A stretch of DNA of 64,000 nucleotides from Podaxis mareebaensis (GCA_018524725.1 JAEUWP010000029.1:1-64000); one strand, 5' to 3'. Positions 18,697-33,705 are shown, numbered from the stretch's first letter. Translations and numbers: made by a program. Notes: generated by a model not told the origin, from the letters alone.

Positions 18697-21600
18697 ATGT
18701 CCCAGAACAGTGTCCTATGCAGGTGTCCAGACTGCTATGGTGGATCCTTCGTATCAGCAAAAACTTTGAGCCGACATGCACAGAAGTGGGGGAACCGGTT
18801 GGCTGATGATGCTAGTAGCACATTGACACAGGGCCAAGGTTTAGTGAGTCTTTACAATCAGTTCCGGGATGATTTCAGAGGTGTTAATAAAGATTTCTTG
18901 TTCTCAGGGCATTACCACGCTACCAGTTTCTGGAGAACGGTGCTTCCCATCTGACAGTAATGATATACAAAGTTCAAGATCTGTGGTCTCTGCGGAGGAC
19001 ATCACCTGTGAGTATTTCAGAAGCAAAACTATTGTTAAATTGCTCGTTCCCTTATCCCCTCATTGTACAAGATGAACGGGCTCCTCTGTCCTCCGACGAC
19101 ACTCAGCTTGCCAGTGATTTTGGTGTTGACAGCGAAGCAGGTGTGTCCACCATACCCTGATCCGAGTCCAAGTCCTAATCATGTCACGACACTAGTTGGC
19201 ATCTCCAATGACCACGACATCTCGATGAACGAGCCCCTGTCCGATGTACATGTTATGGCTGGATCTGAGGGCAACCGAATACCTATCGACTTAGAGAGTA
19301 ATAAGGAGAGTACAAGCAATGCCAGCCTGTTGGATAACGATACTTACCCGAATATATCATACCTCCCTTTTGACGAATATGATGAAGAGGAGCCCAACCT
19401 TGATCACGATGGTCCGACAGACTTCATCCCACCAATAGGCTCTGGCAACACTCGCACCTCTAGCCCAAGGACATCTTCACCTTCGCGAGCATGCCGATTT
19501 GCCACTCGCCTCATCCCTAATCCCCCTGAATTCAATAATGCAACATCATCCCCCCTTCAGTTCGATGACATTACTGTCAATCGGATTCTTAGCATTACGC
19601 CCTCTAGCAAAAACCAACATGAGTTATGTTTAGCTGTGGAATATAACAAACTGCTTCGGAATGCTACACTCAACAACTCTGGCTTGACGCCCGATGCCGT
19701 TGAGTGTCTTCGCCACCCCAGAACTGAAGAGATTGACCTCGAAGAGAACTTTGATGAGAAGTTGTCTCTCAATCTCTTTCTCACCCTCCAAACATATCCC
19801 GATGTGGTGTATACCAAGGTTGTCTCGATTCTCAATAAAGCCCTTCCTTCACTGTCACTCCTATCTCTCTACCGTGTCAAAAAATTGACGCGGAGACTCT
19901 CCGACGTGGCCACTATTGAGCATGATATGTGTCCAAAGTCATGTATTGCTTATACTGGCTCCCTCATGGACAAGGATACATGCTATGAATGTGGTTCCTC
20001 GCACTGGGACTCAAGGCACCCTGACAAGAGAGTTGCGGCAGCAAAGTTTACAACAATCGCAATTGGACCACAACTACAAGCCCTCTACTCCTCTCCAGAA
20101 ACCTCGAAATTGATGCAATATCGCCGCCAGCGGACGCAACCAATTCTTGAGCAAATGGCGCAAAATTCTGATATCAAATTCGATGTTTTTGACGACATTT
20201 TCATGGGCTATGATTATGTTCATCTTGTCAAGTCAGGGACCATCAACGACAGCACAATCCTGCTTATGCTTTCTATTGATGGTGCTCAGCTCTACCAGCA
20301 TTGATCATCAGATTGCTGGATGCTAATATGGGTCATTCTCGAGTTATCCCCTGCTCTGCGCTACAAGAAGCGCTATGTTCTTCCTGCAGGCTTCATTCCA
20401 GGACCTGGAAAACCAAAAAATCTTGACACTTTCCTTTTCCCTGGTCTCGAACATATATCTGCTCTTCAAAAAGAGGGATTGAAAGTATGGGATGTTATTG
20501 CCAACAAAATCATGACAAAATACCCTCTGGTCTTGCTCGACACAGCTGATGCTCCAGGCATGGCAGATATGAGTGGTATTGTAGGCTACAAAGGTGTCAA
20601 GGGATGTCGGAACTATTGCGACACAAAAACATGCCATCTTGAAGGGGCATCTCATTATTACCCTGTTCTCTTAAAGCTTGACAGTGCCCTTCCATATGGC
20701 TCCGACCATCCTGATATTGACCTGACAACACAAATTCCCTACTTCTCCCAAGCTGAATACAACGAAAATGCGGCACTCCTTCTCTCCACATTTCCCCACA
20801 ACTTTGAGGAATACCGGAAGCTCACTGGACTTACGAAACCAAGCATATTCAATGGACTTCATATCCCAGCACTTGGTGCTCCTGGCGCCTTCCCCATTGA
20901 CATAATGCACCTTTTTTCCCTAAATATCCCAGAATTACTGCTAGGCCTATGGAGGGGCACATTACGATATGATAAGAAGTCATCAGACACACACAGCCAA
21001 TGGCCATGGCAGGTTCTTATTGGTGATAAATGGAAGCAACACGGTAACAAAGTCGCCTCATTACGTTCATATCTCCCCTATACATATGAGCGTCCTCCTC
21101 GGAACCCAGCTGAGAAAGTCAATAGTGGCTATAAGGCAGCCGAGTGGAACGTATACTTCTGGGGTTACCTTCCTGCACTCCTTGATGGGCTTCTTCCCAA
21201 TCCATATTACCAGAATTTCTGCAAACTGGTTCGGGTTGTCTGACTTATGAGTCAACGGAGGATCACCAGCAATGAGCTGGATGAGGTACAAGGCCTGGTG
21301 GTTGATTTTCTCACAGAATATGAGAAGATATATGTCAATCGAAAGCAGAGTAAGTGTTCGACCACCTCTTGGATGTGTGCCTTCAATATATAATCTAAAA
21401 ATCTTGCCCTGCAGGTCGCATCCATTTCGTACGGCAATGTTTACATACACTTTGGCACCTTGCACCAGAAACATGCCGTCTTGGACCCCCTTGTCTATAT
21501 GCACAATGGACAATGGAGCGGACAATTGGGAACCTCGGTCAGGAGATTCATCTCCACTCAAATCCATATGCAAACCTCACTCAGTGTGGAATTGCTCGAT

Positions 21601-22306
21601 GTGTTGCCAATTCAATCTATGCAAGGTACCCAGCCCTTTGGAGCAGACTTCCTGACCTTCCGCAAGGTGCTATACTCCTATCAGGTGGTTATGCACTATT
21701 GCATCCCTGGGAAGAGTCACCATCACGAATGTGTGATGATGAATTTGCTGTGCTGCAAAGGTATGCTAATCACAATCCTGGCGTAATCATTTCGGAACAA
21801 ATCATGCGATATGGTCGCATTCAACTTCCGAATGGCCATCAAGTTCAATGTGCATGGAGAGAAGATGAACGCAGACAGGAGCCACGTGTGTCTCGTATGG
21901 TCAAGGTGTGCTTGGTTCGTTCATTGTGAACAATTCATTAACATGTCATTTCACATAGTTGAAGCTGATTGACCCCTCCTTCCACACACCTTTGGTTGGA
22001 GAGGTTCTCTATTTCTTTTGTATCAAGGCTATTGACTCAACTAGCACAAAGACGTGTGCTATGGTCTCCTTGACATCTGCCTTTGATGAAGATGCAAGAA
22101 AGGAGACCTTTGACGTACTGTGGCTTTGTAAACTGGAAAGGTATAGCAATCTATTTGTAGTCGATGTTCAAAACATCGATTCTCTTGTTGCACTGCTACC
22201 ATACTCCAACTCAGAATATTTCCTGATGGAGGACTTGGGGAACTCGGTCGCGACTTCACTTGCAGGATATGGTGAACAGGGCGAGAATGATGGGATTTGT
22301 ACCTAG
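18697..22306 (+). pseudogene. CACTA transposase, Tnp2-like, with in-frame stops
   Basis: The gene encodes the DDE-type transposase that would cut and paste elements with the flanking repeats. The start is set at 18697, just before a Cys/His region (CRCPDC..H) that looks like a DNA-binding zinc finger. An acidic, Ser-rich linker follows, then a Cys-rich block (MCPKSC..CYECGS, about 19930-20000) and the large Tnp2 catalytic region (20160-21650) with SIDGAQLY, GFIPGPGKPKN, DIMHLF and WTMERTIGNLGQEI. Introns are visible near 18.93 kb, 21350-21417 and 21907-21960. Two stops, TGA after LYQH (20302-20304) and TGA after VRVV (21241-21243), sit where Arg or Lys is usual and fit CGA-to-TGA decay. It is broken in this copy. 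Confidence 0.82.
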
Positions 22307-22379
22307 TGATACCATGTGACTCTGTGCATTATTGTAATTCTTTCTTTCTTGATGTCGATGGTGAGCCTCTGTCTGCAGT

Positions 22380-24855
22380 CAAAGTTTGAACAGCTCGCAG
22401 TTAATACCTCGAGCAGTGTACACAGGCCACCAAGTACCCATGGCGATGCCAGTGAACCGAGCACGTCGAGCCCAAGGACCAGGCGACCATCCGGCTCCTT
22501 GGACCACATCATCCTCATCGTCTGATCTCAAGGCCCCCGCTGCCACCTTGCATCGCGAAACCGCCACCGTCGCCCCAGCCTTCGCGATCACTGTCGCCAT
22601 AGGATCTCATGCAGTTGAAAATACCAAAAGAGGAGTCAGAAGGGGGGGAACTTGTTCAGGGAGTTTCTGTGCTGAAGAGCAAATTGTGAGTTGCTTTCGA
22701 CTGCTCCGCGCGAATTTCTGATCCCCTTTCAGCGATTCTCCTGCCAGTTGCATTAACACTCATCGAACGGAGTCTCCGAAGCCTATATTGCCGCCCAGAC
22801 CTTCAAAAAATGGGGATTTGAATCATCTTTCTGTGTCGCCTAACGCCACTGAACTGTCTTCGCCGTCACCTTCTCACTCCACTACACCTTCCCAGCATCA
22901 CCGACCTCCACCACCCCCTCCCATCCCCAGAGCGAAGAGCCCTCGCCCTCTGTCAGAACCAGAAGACAATCCGGTGCCTATCAAGTCTCGACTGTGTGTG
23001 CTCCATTACTTCACTTTAGGTGTACAAACTAACAGTACAATATTTCTCTAGAGCACCACCCCTTCCTCCCACCTCTCCCGGGTCATGCCAAAATACACCG
23101 AAGTCTTCCCTCAAACCTGTCGTCCCTCCTCGCCCTCCGAAACCTGTTGAATCTCCTCAGCCAGTGTTCCCGAACGAGTCCCTCGTCAGAAGTCCAGTAT
23201 CTGTCTTGTCCACCCCTGAACGCGAAAAGACCAAGCATCCCTCACCTATTCCTCCAGCGATCTCTGTCAGATGCCCCCTCCACCACGTCATCACAGTACT
23301 CTGTCATCTCCAAGTCCCACGAATGGCGAAGCAGTCACACCATCACCTAAACCCGCCTCCCAGTGGCCCCCTCTACCTACGTGTCGTGGGACAGCACCTT
23401 ACATTGAAGAACCTACAGGTCTCTCGATATCATCCCGAATGCCCGACCGCTCTCCCGCAGGCCTACCAGAACAGAAGGTTGTGGGGACGGGTAAGCTCCC
23501 GCCACCACCTACACGGATGATTGGACTTGGCGATAAACTTCCACCTCCTCGGAGACCACCAAGGCGCAGGCTGTGGATAATATGCCGGATTCGAGTGTGT
23601 CGTCATGCCGTCCTCCTGTGCTTAGTTTTCGTGAGGGATGGGACGAGCCAAAGATCAATGTGCATCCGCATTCGGGGTCATTTGTGGCGTCCGGATCGAA
23701 TGTTGTGGTTGGGTATGGGTATTTGGTTAAGGTTTATGATCTTGCTCTAACTGATATTCTAGTCTTTACATTGGATATGAGGGAGATTGGGACGAAGGAT
23801 TCGAAGGTGACTGCGATGGAGGTTCGGCCTACCGCTGTCCAGGCGGATCGTGGAGCATTATTGTGGATTGGGACGAAGGAGGGACATCTGTATGAGATTG
23901 ATATTCGGACTGGGTACATCGTTGCTGCGAGGCATGTTGCCCACCCCCATCCTATCACACATATATTCCGGTATGGGTGGTCGATGGTTACAATGGACGA
24001 GGGTGGGAAGACGTTGATATTCTCACCTGGAGCAGCTGGAGGTGATATCTCATTAGTACACACACAACCCCGTGTCGTGCGTACTACAGAGAAGCAGGAC
24101 TTCGTAAAGTTGCTGGTTGGCAAGCTGTGGACTGCTGCGAGGATGGAACACCATGTGCATGGGCCTCAACGTCTACCGATCATATGCGTTTACGATATAT
24201 TCAACCCTACCACTGCGACTGGACGTTCGGTAACACCTACCAAACGCGTTGGATCCGTCACTTCTGCCACAATAATTCCAACCCAACCAGACTTTGTCTA
24301 TGTCGAACACGAAGAAGGATATGTATCTATCCAGTCACTATGCACAGATGATGGATCCCCGAAATGCATAGAGGTCGTACACGTGGGGATGTCGGATGCG
24401 TTGTGTCTTGAAGGCGCGAATGACAAGCTCTGGGCTGGTGCCCAAAATGGCATGATCTCGACATTCGATGTGTCGCAGAAGCCCTGGTTGGTGACCAATT
24501 GTTGGACTGCGCATCCGGGCCTGCCAGTCTTGCGGTTGACCGTGAATTATGATGCTATCGAGAAGAACGGAAAGCTGTGTGTTGTGAACGTTGGAAGGGA
24601 TGGATGTTTGGGATTGTGGGACAGGTTGTTGGGTGTCGCTTGGATCGGTGAGTGATTCATTTTTAACTTGTTCATACGAGTCTCATGAGCTACAGAAGAG
24701 TGAACAAGTTTTCCTCGTTTCGTGGAATTGTGATTCCGCCCGCCCTGACTCACTGACTGGCGACCCAGCGAACTTGGGCTTCCCATCCAACATCCTCAAC
24801 AGTGTTGACTCGGCCCTCTTACGTTCGCACCAACTTCATTCTGTAATTCCCTTTG
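22380..24855 (+). pseudogene. Captured fragment of an inositol polyphosphate 5-phosphatase gene (WD40 N-terminus)
   Basis: The fragment begins with a Ser/Pro-rich, Pro-run N-terminal region typical of fungal synaptojanin/OCRL-like 5-phosphatases (frameshifted in places). It is followed by an open WD40-like beta-propeller segment (23573-24655; GSFVASGSNVVVGYG, WIGTKEGHLYEID, VGRDGCLGLWD). After an intron (about 24649-24704), the first 30 or so residues of the catalytic domain follow (VSWNCDSARPDSLTGDPAN). Sequence then leaves the gene and rejoins transposon sequence near 24890. Another intron with canonical ends lies near 22996-23051. Retained introns show capture from genomic DNA, not from mRNA. 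The phosphatase active site is absent, so it cannot hydrolyse phosphoinositides. The family call is from remembered resemblance; I am confident of the WD40 plus phosphatase-start combination. Confidence 0.75.
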
Positions 24856-24985
24856 AACTTGAGGTGCATTTGAGTGGCTCTATATCCAGTTTCCGTTTTG
24901 GGTTTGACAGGCGCACATACAGGGGTACACAACGCGCTCACCTTCCTTTACCTCCCTCCACCACCACTTTCTTATTGTTCCTTAA

Positions 24986-27290
24986 ATGTACTCTGATTCT
25001 GACAATGACGCGTCCCACAACTATACTCAAATCAGTGACTTGGACGATGACTCCATGCAGCCGACGCGAAACGAGGTGTGTATATTTGTCAAAGTCTCCA
25101 CCGGTATACTGATAGATGCATATATGCTATCCCAGAACACCAAATCTCGGGTTGACTACAAGCACAGGTGCAGTGAACTCGAAGAGACTGTATCTCGGCT
25201 GCAGAGGGATATCAAGCGCTACCGAAAGGAGCATGCAGAGTTGCAAGTAGAGCTGGATGAAAGCCAGTGAGTATATTCATCATTGTATATGCATTGGATT
25301 TAATCTCATCTTGTACATAGTAAATACAACAAGCTCAGGAAGATACTGCAGAAGCTCGACCTCGATCTCTTGAACGACATCGTGACACAGCTCAACGCCA
25401 GTGGAGATATCAAGAGTGTCTCCAGCGGACCAGCATCCGAAACCACTTCAACCACCAGCTCATTTGCCCTGAGGAATACACCGCCAAGCAACATTGATGC
25501 AGACCTCGTCGTATGGTACAAGCCAAGCTCTTCAAAGAGGAAGGGGTATAGCAGTCATGTCAGGTTCGAGGACACTGAAAGACAGGAAACATCGGCATTG
25601 CTCAACAAGTCCATTCGTACACGAGATGGTTCCCTTTCTACCCAGCTTGGACAAATGCATGCTGAAGGTCGAACCTGCCTTACATCCCTTGCTGACAAGT
25701 TTCGATCATATGGACAGTCGTGGAAGCAGAACACGAAAGATTTTATTGACCTTTTCGTTAGCCATATGGAACGCAAGTTCCCCGACCTTCAGCTTTGCCA
25801 GGGTAACTGGAAGGCCCACGCTATCGCTACCGATATATACACCCACTGGTGCAAAGGGTACTGCGGTTCAGCTGAAATGCAAGTGTATGAGAAGGCATCA
25901 ACAGCGGGGAAGAGAAAGGCATCTAGTTCCCCTGTTGAGGATAGTGCTTCGACATCCAAGCGTCCTTGCTTCAGTGCAGGCGCTACTAGTGTTTGTTCTT
26001 CCTTTCCCCACGACATCGTATCTGATCTATTTTCTTTAGACTTCATCCTCTAGTGCTGTCAGCATTCCTCCTCCACCAACACCTGCCGTACCGCTTTCTG
26101 AAGATAGTGCTTCGACATCCAAGCGTCCTTGCTTCAGTACAGGTGCTACTAGTGTTTGTTTTTCTATTCCCCACGACATCATATCTGATATATTTTCTTT
26201 AGACTTCATCCTCTAGCGCTGTCAGCATTCCTCCTCCACCAACACCTGCTGTACCACCTGACGTGAGTTTCTGGTCCGTCTCTTCAATTCAAACTGAATA
26301 TGACGTCACAGCACCCCCACCACAACGTTCCAACTCCATCATCAAGCCTGATCAGCCCATTCGGGCAAGAGACTTCGAATACTGGAAACGCTGACTCAAC
26401 AAGTGTTGTGAATACCTTGACGATGAACATTGCAAGTGTGGCCGTGAGCACTCAGCCATTCAAATCGAAGCACAACAACGCTGGAGGAACTTCGTCAATA
26501 CTTGGCCCGGTAGGCTATGCGCACCCTTGTAAACCATACAATTGCTCATTCCATAGCTTCAGACAGTGACAACGATACCCCCTACCAACGAGATGAGTGG
26601 CACAAGTGGACCTACGACCTCTGATAAGACAACTGTAGCTATACTCGGCGAGACTGTTCCTCCCCCAATGACTGCAAGCACAATGATATCCAATACTGCT
26701 CCCGTGACCACTACCATGGGTAACATAGACTCCTCCATTGCACCAGTTCCGACTCCCATAAATGATAAAGCTACCTATACTGACAATCCAGCCCTTCAAA
26801 CCGACGAGACAATGAATATTGATCCACTCTTACTACAGGAGCAAGCCAACACCGCCCCTTCCCCTTTTTCTGCTCCACACCATGCTCCTTCTCAGCCCCT
26901 GCCCAGTGCACTCGTCGATCGTGAACTGCAAGATCTTATCAATGCTGCGAAACAGAATGAAACCCTCTGGCTTGGAACACTTCGCAACAATAAAAATCAA
27001 AATGTCATACCTCGCTTCCGTAGTGACAATTCGCCTGAGTAAGTCCTTCGTTTGAGTACAGTCAGTGATCTAACCAAGCACCCAAAGACATCTTTGTGGC
27101 CACACCTGGAAGAAAGACCACCCCAATGGCAAGACGCGCGACTTTGTCAAACACTGGACTAGTGAGCTTAGCGACATTGAGAAATGGGTGCGTATTTTTT
27201 CGGTGTATGATATCAAAGTCTGAATAACGTGTTAGCGCTGGTATGAGGCATCGTTTGTTGCGAAGGGAGGGAAGTCTTCCTCGTCCAAGG
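24986..27290 (+). CDS. Second gene of the CACTA element: multi-exon coiled-coil protein, function unknown
   Basis: The ATG at 24986 starts an acidic 30-residue exon (to 25075). The next exon (25136-25266) is a strongly heptad-like coiled coil (SELEETVSRLQRDIKRYRKE). A long exon from 25321 has Ser/Thr-rich stretches and a globular part with W, H and C residues. Further exons are separated by short GT..AG introns (around 25990-26040, 26153-26203, 26513-26565, 27037-27088, 27180-27237) and end in a basic, W-rich C-terminus. Exact ends are not certain. By position and coiled coil it could act like the second (TnpA-type) protein of plant CACTA elements that binds subterminal repeats; that is inference. 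The TCAGAT-rich ends of this transposon would be the candidate binding sites. A 163-bp exon-intron segment is tandemly duplicated inside it. Confidence 0.6.
25940..26255 (+). repeat. 163-bp tandem duplication including an intron
   Basis: Copy 1 is 25940-26102 and copy 2 is 26103-26255 (last 10 bp not repeated). They differ at only a few positions. The unit carries an exon end, a whole short intron (gtgtttgtt...tttctttag) and the next exon start, so an exon-intron module was duplicated. Confidence 0.88.
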
Positions 27291-27951
27291 TGAGTTCCAT
27301 AAGCTAAATATCGGCATTGCTCATTCAGTATCTTCCTGAACTAGGTCACTACTGAAAATGCTTCTTGATCCACTTGCTTCATGTTTGTACATCCACCCTT
27401 GACTCAGTGAAACAACTCTGACTCGCAATCGTTCTAGTCTTGTCATCACAATAACTTATGTGATTATTCAATTCAATACTGTGAAATCATGCTAACTTTG
27501 GCTTATTACTCAGTTGAGCTCGGCATCACTTCTGCGGACTTCTCAGCATGTGCGTTACCTAACACTGTTTCTTGAGATATCTGATTTGGCTAAGGCTTTT
27601 AGTAATATCCAGATTTTTTCAGATTCGCTACTCTCAATCAAGCATCACATGGATTCAGATAGATTCAGCCCCAATTAGATTAGACAATATTTTTTGCTCC
27701 ATAATTTTTAGATGGCTTCAGAAAAAGTAATAGATTTTCAGTAGTCCGAAATGCATCCACTTGACAAAATCTGAAATAATCTAAGGGTTTGAACAAGTTG
27801 GATTCAGTTTTCTCAAGAAATATCCAGCTACAAGGTAGGTAAGCAGCTCCGATCATTTCAGAAATTTGATGCCGATCAATGGACAACTGGGTGAAAAATT
27901 CGGAGGGGATCTGACGTTCAAATATTTCATATCAACTCAGATTTTCTCTGT

Positions 27952-27967
27952 GGGACTTTTCACTGGG
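27952..27967 (-). repeat. Right terminal inverted repeat of the CACTA element
   Basis: GGGACTTTTCACTGGG mirrors the left terminus. It is followed by AGTGATCAAT, which resembles the reverse complement of the bases outside the derivative's left end (ttgatcattccc), suggesting the full repeat is a few bases longer than the core. Confidence 0.85.
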
Positions 27968-27971
27968 AGTG

Positions 27972-29310
27972 ATCAATATCGATCACTCCTCGCCAAAGTT
28001 GACTAAATGTCTCAGGGAGGTAGACTGACAGTTGGCGTTTCGATCGCCCTCAGCAGCATACACCAATGGGAGAGAGAAATCGCCGGGTACAAATTTCAGT
28101 TGAATTTTGTCGAGCAGATAGCCGCGGTCTCAAACTGGGGCGCACAAGAGCTTGAAACCGCAGCGCTTCCGACTCGGAAGTCCTTTATTAGCGAATTGGA
28201 GACACTCAATAACTCACTCAGCTTTGGTGCTCCGTTTAACAGGAAGACCAGCGTACAAAGAATTAGGCTGTTAGGGCGACGGCGAGAAACATTACAGATG
28301 ATGGGCGGGAGGCTAGCAGTTACGTTGCACTGGGCGCTCTGATATCAGGGAAATCGCGCACAACGTTTGTACCTACGCTGAACGTATGCACTGCATACCA
28401 CATGATCAACCAAGGGTTCAGGAGCCCAGAGTAATAGCCATAGACCGAGGGCATGGGTGGTGATATTGCCGAGCATGAATTCCAGCCTTCAGGCTCCGGA
28501 GTCCAGACGTACTTTAAGTTGCTTACATGCCCAACGTTAACGAACCCTAAACACATCGATAGCAACCGATGTCAAATACAGGCAATCAATTTCATAATAA
28601 ATTACGATCACGTTATTGTTGCTAGCGTGAGGTACTCTTACGGGATACAAACCCATGAATTGTTCTCAAGTTATATCTCAGTCGAAAGTTAAACAGTAGA
28701 CCTCCATTTGATGTTCCGGCTGCGTAGAAGAAATGCATAGTGATAATAATAATATTTAGCGCTCCACTCAAGTATTGCCACAGCTGGGCTCCTCTGGGGT
28801 TCTTTACAGTGACTGTCTAGTTGCAGCAAACTTCAAGCGAGACACTCGACAATCCTCTACAACTGCTATAGGCATTGTGATGTTTTGTGGCAAAGTGGGT
28901 CAGATGAGGTGTGCATTATGGAGGACATGTGTATCCAGCATGTATTTAGCGGCGGTCCCTGGCAAAGGTATGGAAGACCGTGACTCCGAGGCTTCAACAT
29001 GTTATGGCTCATCTCGATACTAATCCGAACCCCGTGTGTCGCTATCGCCAATGTCAAGGTATTCAGCACAACGTAACGTCCCAAGTCCCAAATCTTCCGC
29101 ATTCCGCTGAGGTAACGCTGAAAGAACATCTGTCATCATATTCAAAGTCCAAAATTCTCTATCTGATTTGTTGCCAACAGCCCCACCTCGCTTCTTCTAT
29201 GCGCGAGGCTCGGCTGAAATTATCAAAGCAAAAAGATCACAACGTCCTTCACGTACAACAATGTTAGAGAAGCCCGAGCTGATGAGCCACCAGCTTTAAG
29301 CCGGAGATGC
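27972..29310. other. Intergenic, no supported gene
   Basis: Downstream of the CACTA terminus. Only short, unconvincing open frames occur on both strands. A near-palindrome, agtgatc-aatatc-gatcact, lies at 27968-27987, directly outside the element's end. Confidence 0.6.
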
Positions 29311-31630
<2,320 letters not shown>

Positions 31631-32769
31631 AACTGACGCAAAGGAAGGGTTCTCTTGTCCTGTCCGTAGAACGGAGTAATGTATCCGTGTAACTTGACAA
31701 CAGTACTAAGAAAATGATCACAATGGTTTTCTATACTAGACGATACTAGGCTACAGCTTGCCATGCATCAATAAGGGGTGTAAATACCTTCAAACCCGAT
31801 CCGATCCACCCCATTTGTTGCCCTCTTGTCAGGTGATTGGAAGCTGACGCATACACTCGAGCTCGGAAACCCTATTAACATTCCCATCCTTCGTTCCTAA
31901 ACGGACCGTCCTCCTGGGCCGATTGTAGCGTGTCCCCGCAGTTAAAAACACCCCATGCAGCTCGCCTCTGGAAAACCTCGAGCAAAGAATTACAATCGAA
32001 GTCGTTCTTGGTATAGAGTCACCATACACACTGTCAAGCTCTTGTCGATCTTCCCAAAATCCCGAACACATACGTATTTTGCATCCTTGATCAAATATCT
32101 TGCAGTTTACTGATAATGTATTTCTCGCCTTCCAATATTGGAATGGAAGTCACGTTAGCGACGATGGTCGGAAGGCCCGATAGCACAGAGTGCCTGTGAC
32201 CGCCACAACACTTCCTGGCATCCTCCACACCATCCGCTGCCAGTTGACTCCCATACACTTCCAAACCAGCTGTGGTGATATGCATGAATGCGAGACCCTA
32301 GTTATCGCCACTTTTCTGGCATGGACTCCGAGGTTGTCGTACAAAAGATCGCACGACTTGGAAGCAAAGGGGGTGGCATATGCTTGTGCGAGAACCCTTA
32401 GGAGTCGATAATGTTGGGATTTAAAGGATGTGATGAGTCTATCAGTCGAGGCTGCGACGGACGCCCATGGTGTCAAACAACGTCCGGCTTTAAGCCCATC
32501 CAAGATGCCCACGTTTGGCAGGTTTACAGACAGTTTATCCCGATGCCGTTGGCAGATCCTTAGAATGTGACGATGTCCTATTTTTAGTATGCACTCCCTA
32601 TATGTAGTCCGAGGTTTTCTGGCCGTACACTCTAAACCGTGCCAGGTTCTGCAGGTACAAGAGAATACGCGACACCAATGCTGAGACAGCTAATATACCC
32701 ACACATGCACACGTAAAACATATGTTGGATGTTCGTTCGACACATCTCACCTTCCTCCAGTAACGCGCC
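31631..32769. other. Intergenic, no supported gene
   Basis: Short open frames only. None shows a domain or codon pattern worth calling. The upstream part holds the 3' flank of the GMC gene and the end holds the 5' flank of an HNH-like pseudogene. Confidence 0.6.
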
Positions 32770-33705
32770 ATGTCCCATGCCGTCAGAGAACCAAAAGATC
32801 TCCTGAAGGCAAGATCGGTCATAGCCAAAGCCCCAATGTTCAAAGACGTCATCCCACCTCGCGTAGAGGAGGAGCTAACGTGCTTCGTCACCCGGGCTGC
32901 CTTGCAAGTTCATCCAACAAGAGTCCGGTGGGTGGGTGCAGAAGAAGGTATGGAAAAAGAAGTCGTATGTCCTCCTGCCTCCCTTGCGTTGCCACCGAAT
33001 AATAGTTCTTGTCCAGATCAACATGCTCCAGGACGCATGTATTGTTGACTGGGATGCTTTCCACCTGGACCACCCGTCCAATATTTCAAATGGTGAGAAC
33101 ACCCAATGCACGAATTTCCAGGAAACGCTTCATGCCCCTGGCCAAGACCCTTCATCACTCCCGAAAAACGACCCATTATTTATTCTATTAACCCGTTCTT
33201 GATGGTTCTGAATGCATGGTGTAAGATCTCAAAGTATGAACGTCGGAGTGGACGACCTAGCTTGCCACTAGATGTTCAAAAGCTCTATGGCAAGACGAAA
33301 CAGCTGGGTGAGGCCATATTCTGGAAAGTGTCTAGGAGGCCTCTCGGTGATAATGTTCAGGAACCATATTACAGTCCCATTGTCGGTCAAGCTCTGGCCT
33401 CCACCGGTACGGGGGATGATGATGGTGACGATGATGACAAGGACGATGAAGTGATATACGAACTTCGGGATCTGAGCGAGGAACTACCGTAGCCACCAAG
33501 AAAGTGGGCGGAGGCCTGCAAAGCCTATGGGGAAGCTCTTATGGGTGGTCCACTGGGTATGTATCATTTAATTTCCTTCACCTTTTTCTCCTTTCATGAT
33601 TAACGGTGTGGTTTTCAGATCATGACATGACAGAGGAGGATCGGTCGCTTCTTAGGGAGCTTGGTCGTAAGTGCAATTCGGCAAGATTTCCCATAGTGTG
33701 TTGAC
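32770..33705 (+). pseudogene. Truncated copy of the HNH-like gene at 38135
   Basis: It is closely similar to 38135-39439, including the first intron (32965-33016). Relative to that gene it lacks about 400 bp: the break runs from inside the second intron to the aatttccag in the middle of exon 4. Downstream, the reading frame has a TAG where the sister copy encodes Gln (33490-33492). The acidic Asp/Glu run and the final exon (after 33618) are still recognisable. It cannot make the full protein. It forms the left part of a duplicated block that also includes the HYPK gene. Confidence 0.85.

Larger units (their letters stand above)
18461..27971 (+). mobile_element. CACTA (Tnp2-type) DNA transposon with captured host gene fragment
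   Basis: Terminal inverted repeats are CCCAGTGAAAAGTCCC (18461-18476) and GGGACTTTTCACTGGG (27952-27967). The right end extends to AGTG at 27971, so the ideal terminus may be CACTCCCAGTG. Subterminal sequence is rich in a repeated TCAGAT-like motif, as is common in CACTA elements. In order it contains a Tnp2-like transposase gene, an intron-bearing fragment of an inositol 5-phosphatase gene (about 22380-24855) and a multi-exon coiled-coil gene. Two in-frame TGA codons break the transposase. The left end is joined to the neighbouring derivative by a 17-bp palindrome. A target duplication could not be fixed because of that junction. Confidence 0.87.

Noticed and set aside
28007..28342. A 111-codon frame just after the CACTA element
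   Set aside because: No domain, no splice or promoter support, and overlapping frames on the other strand are of similar length.
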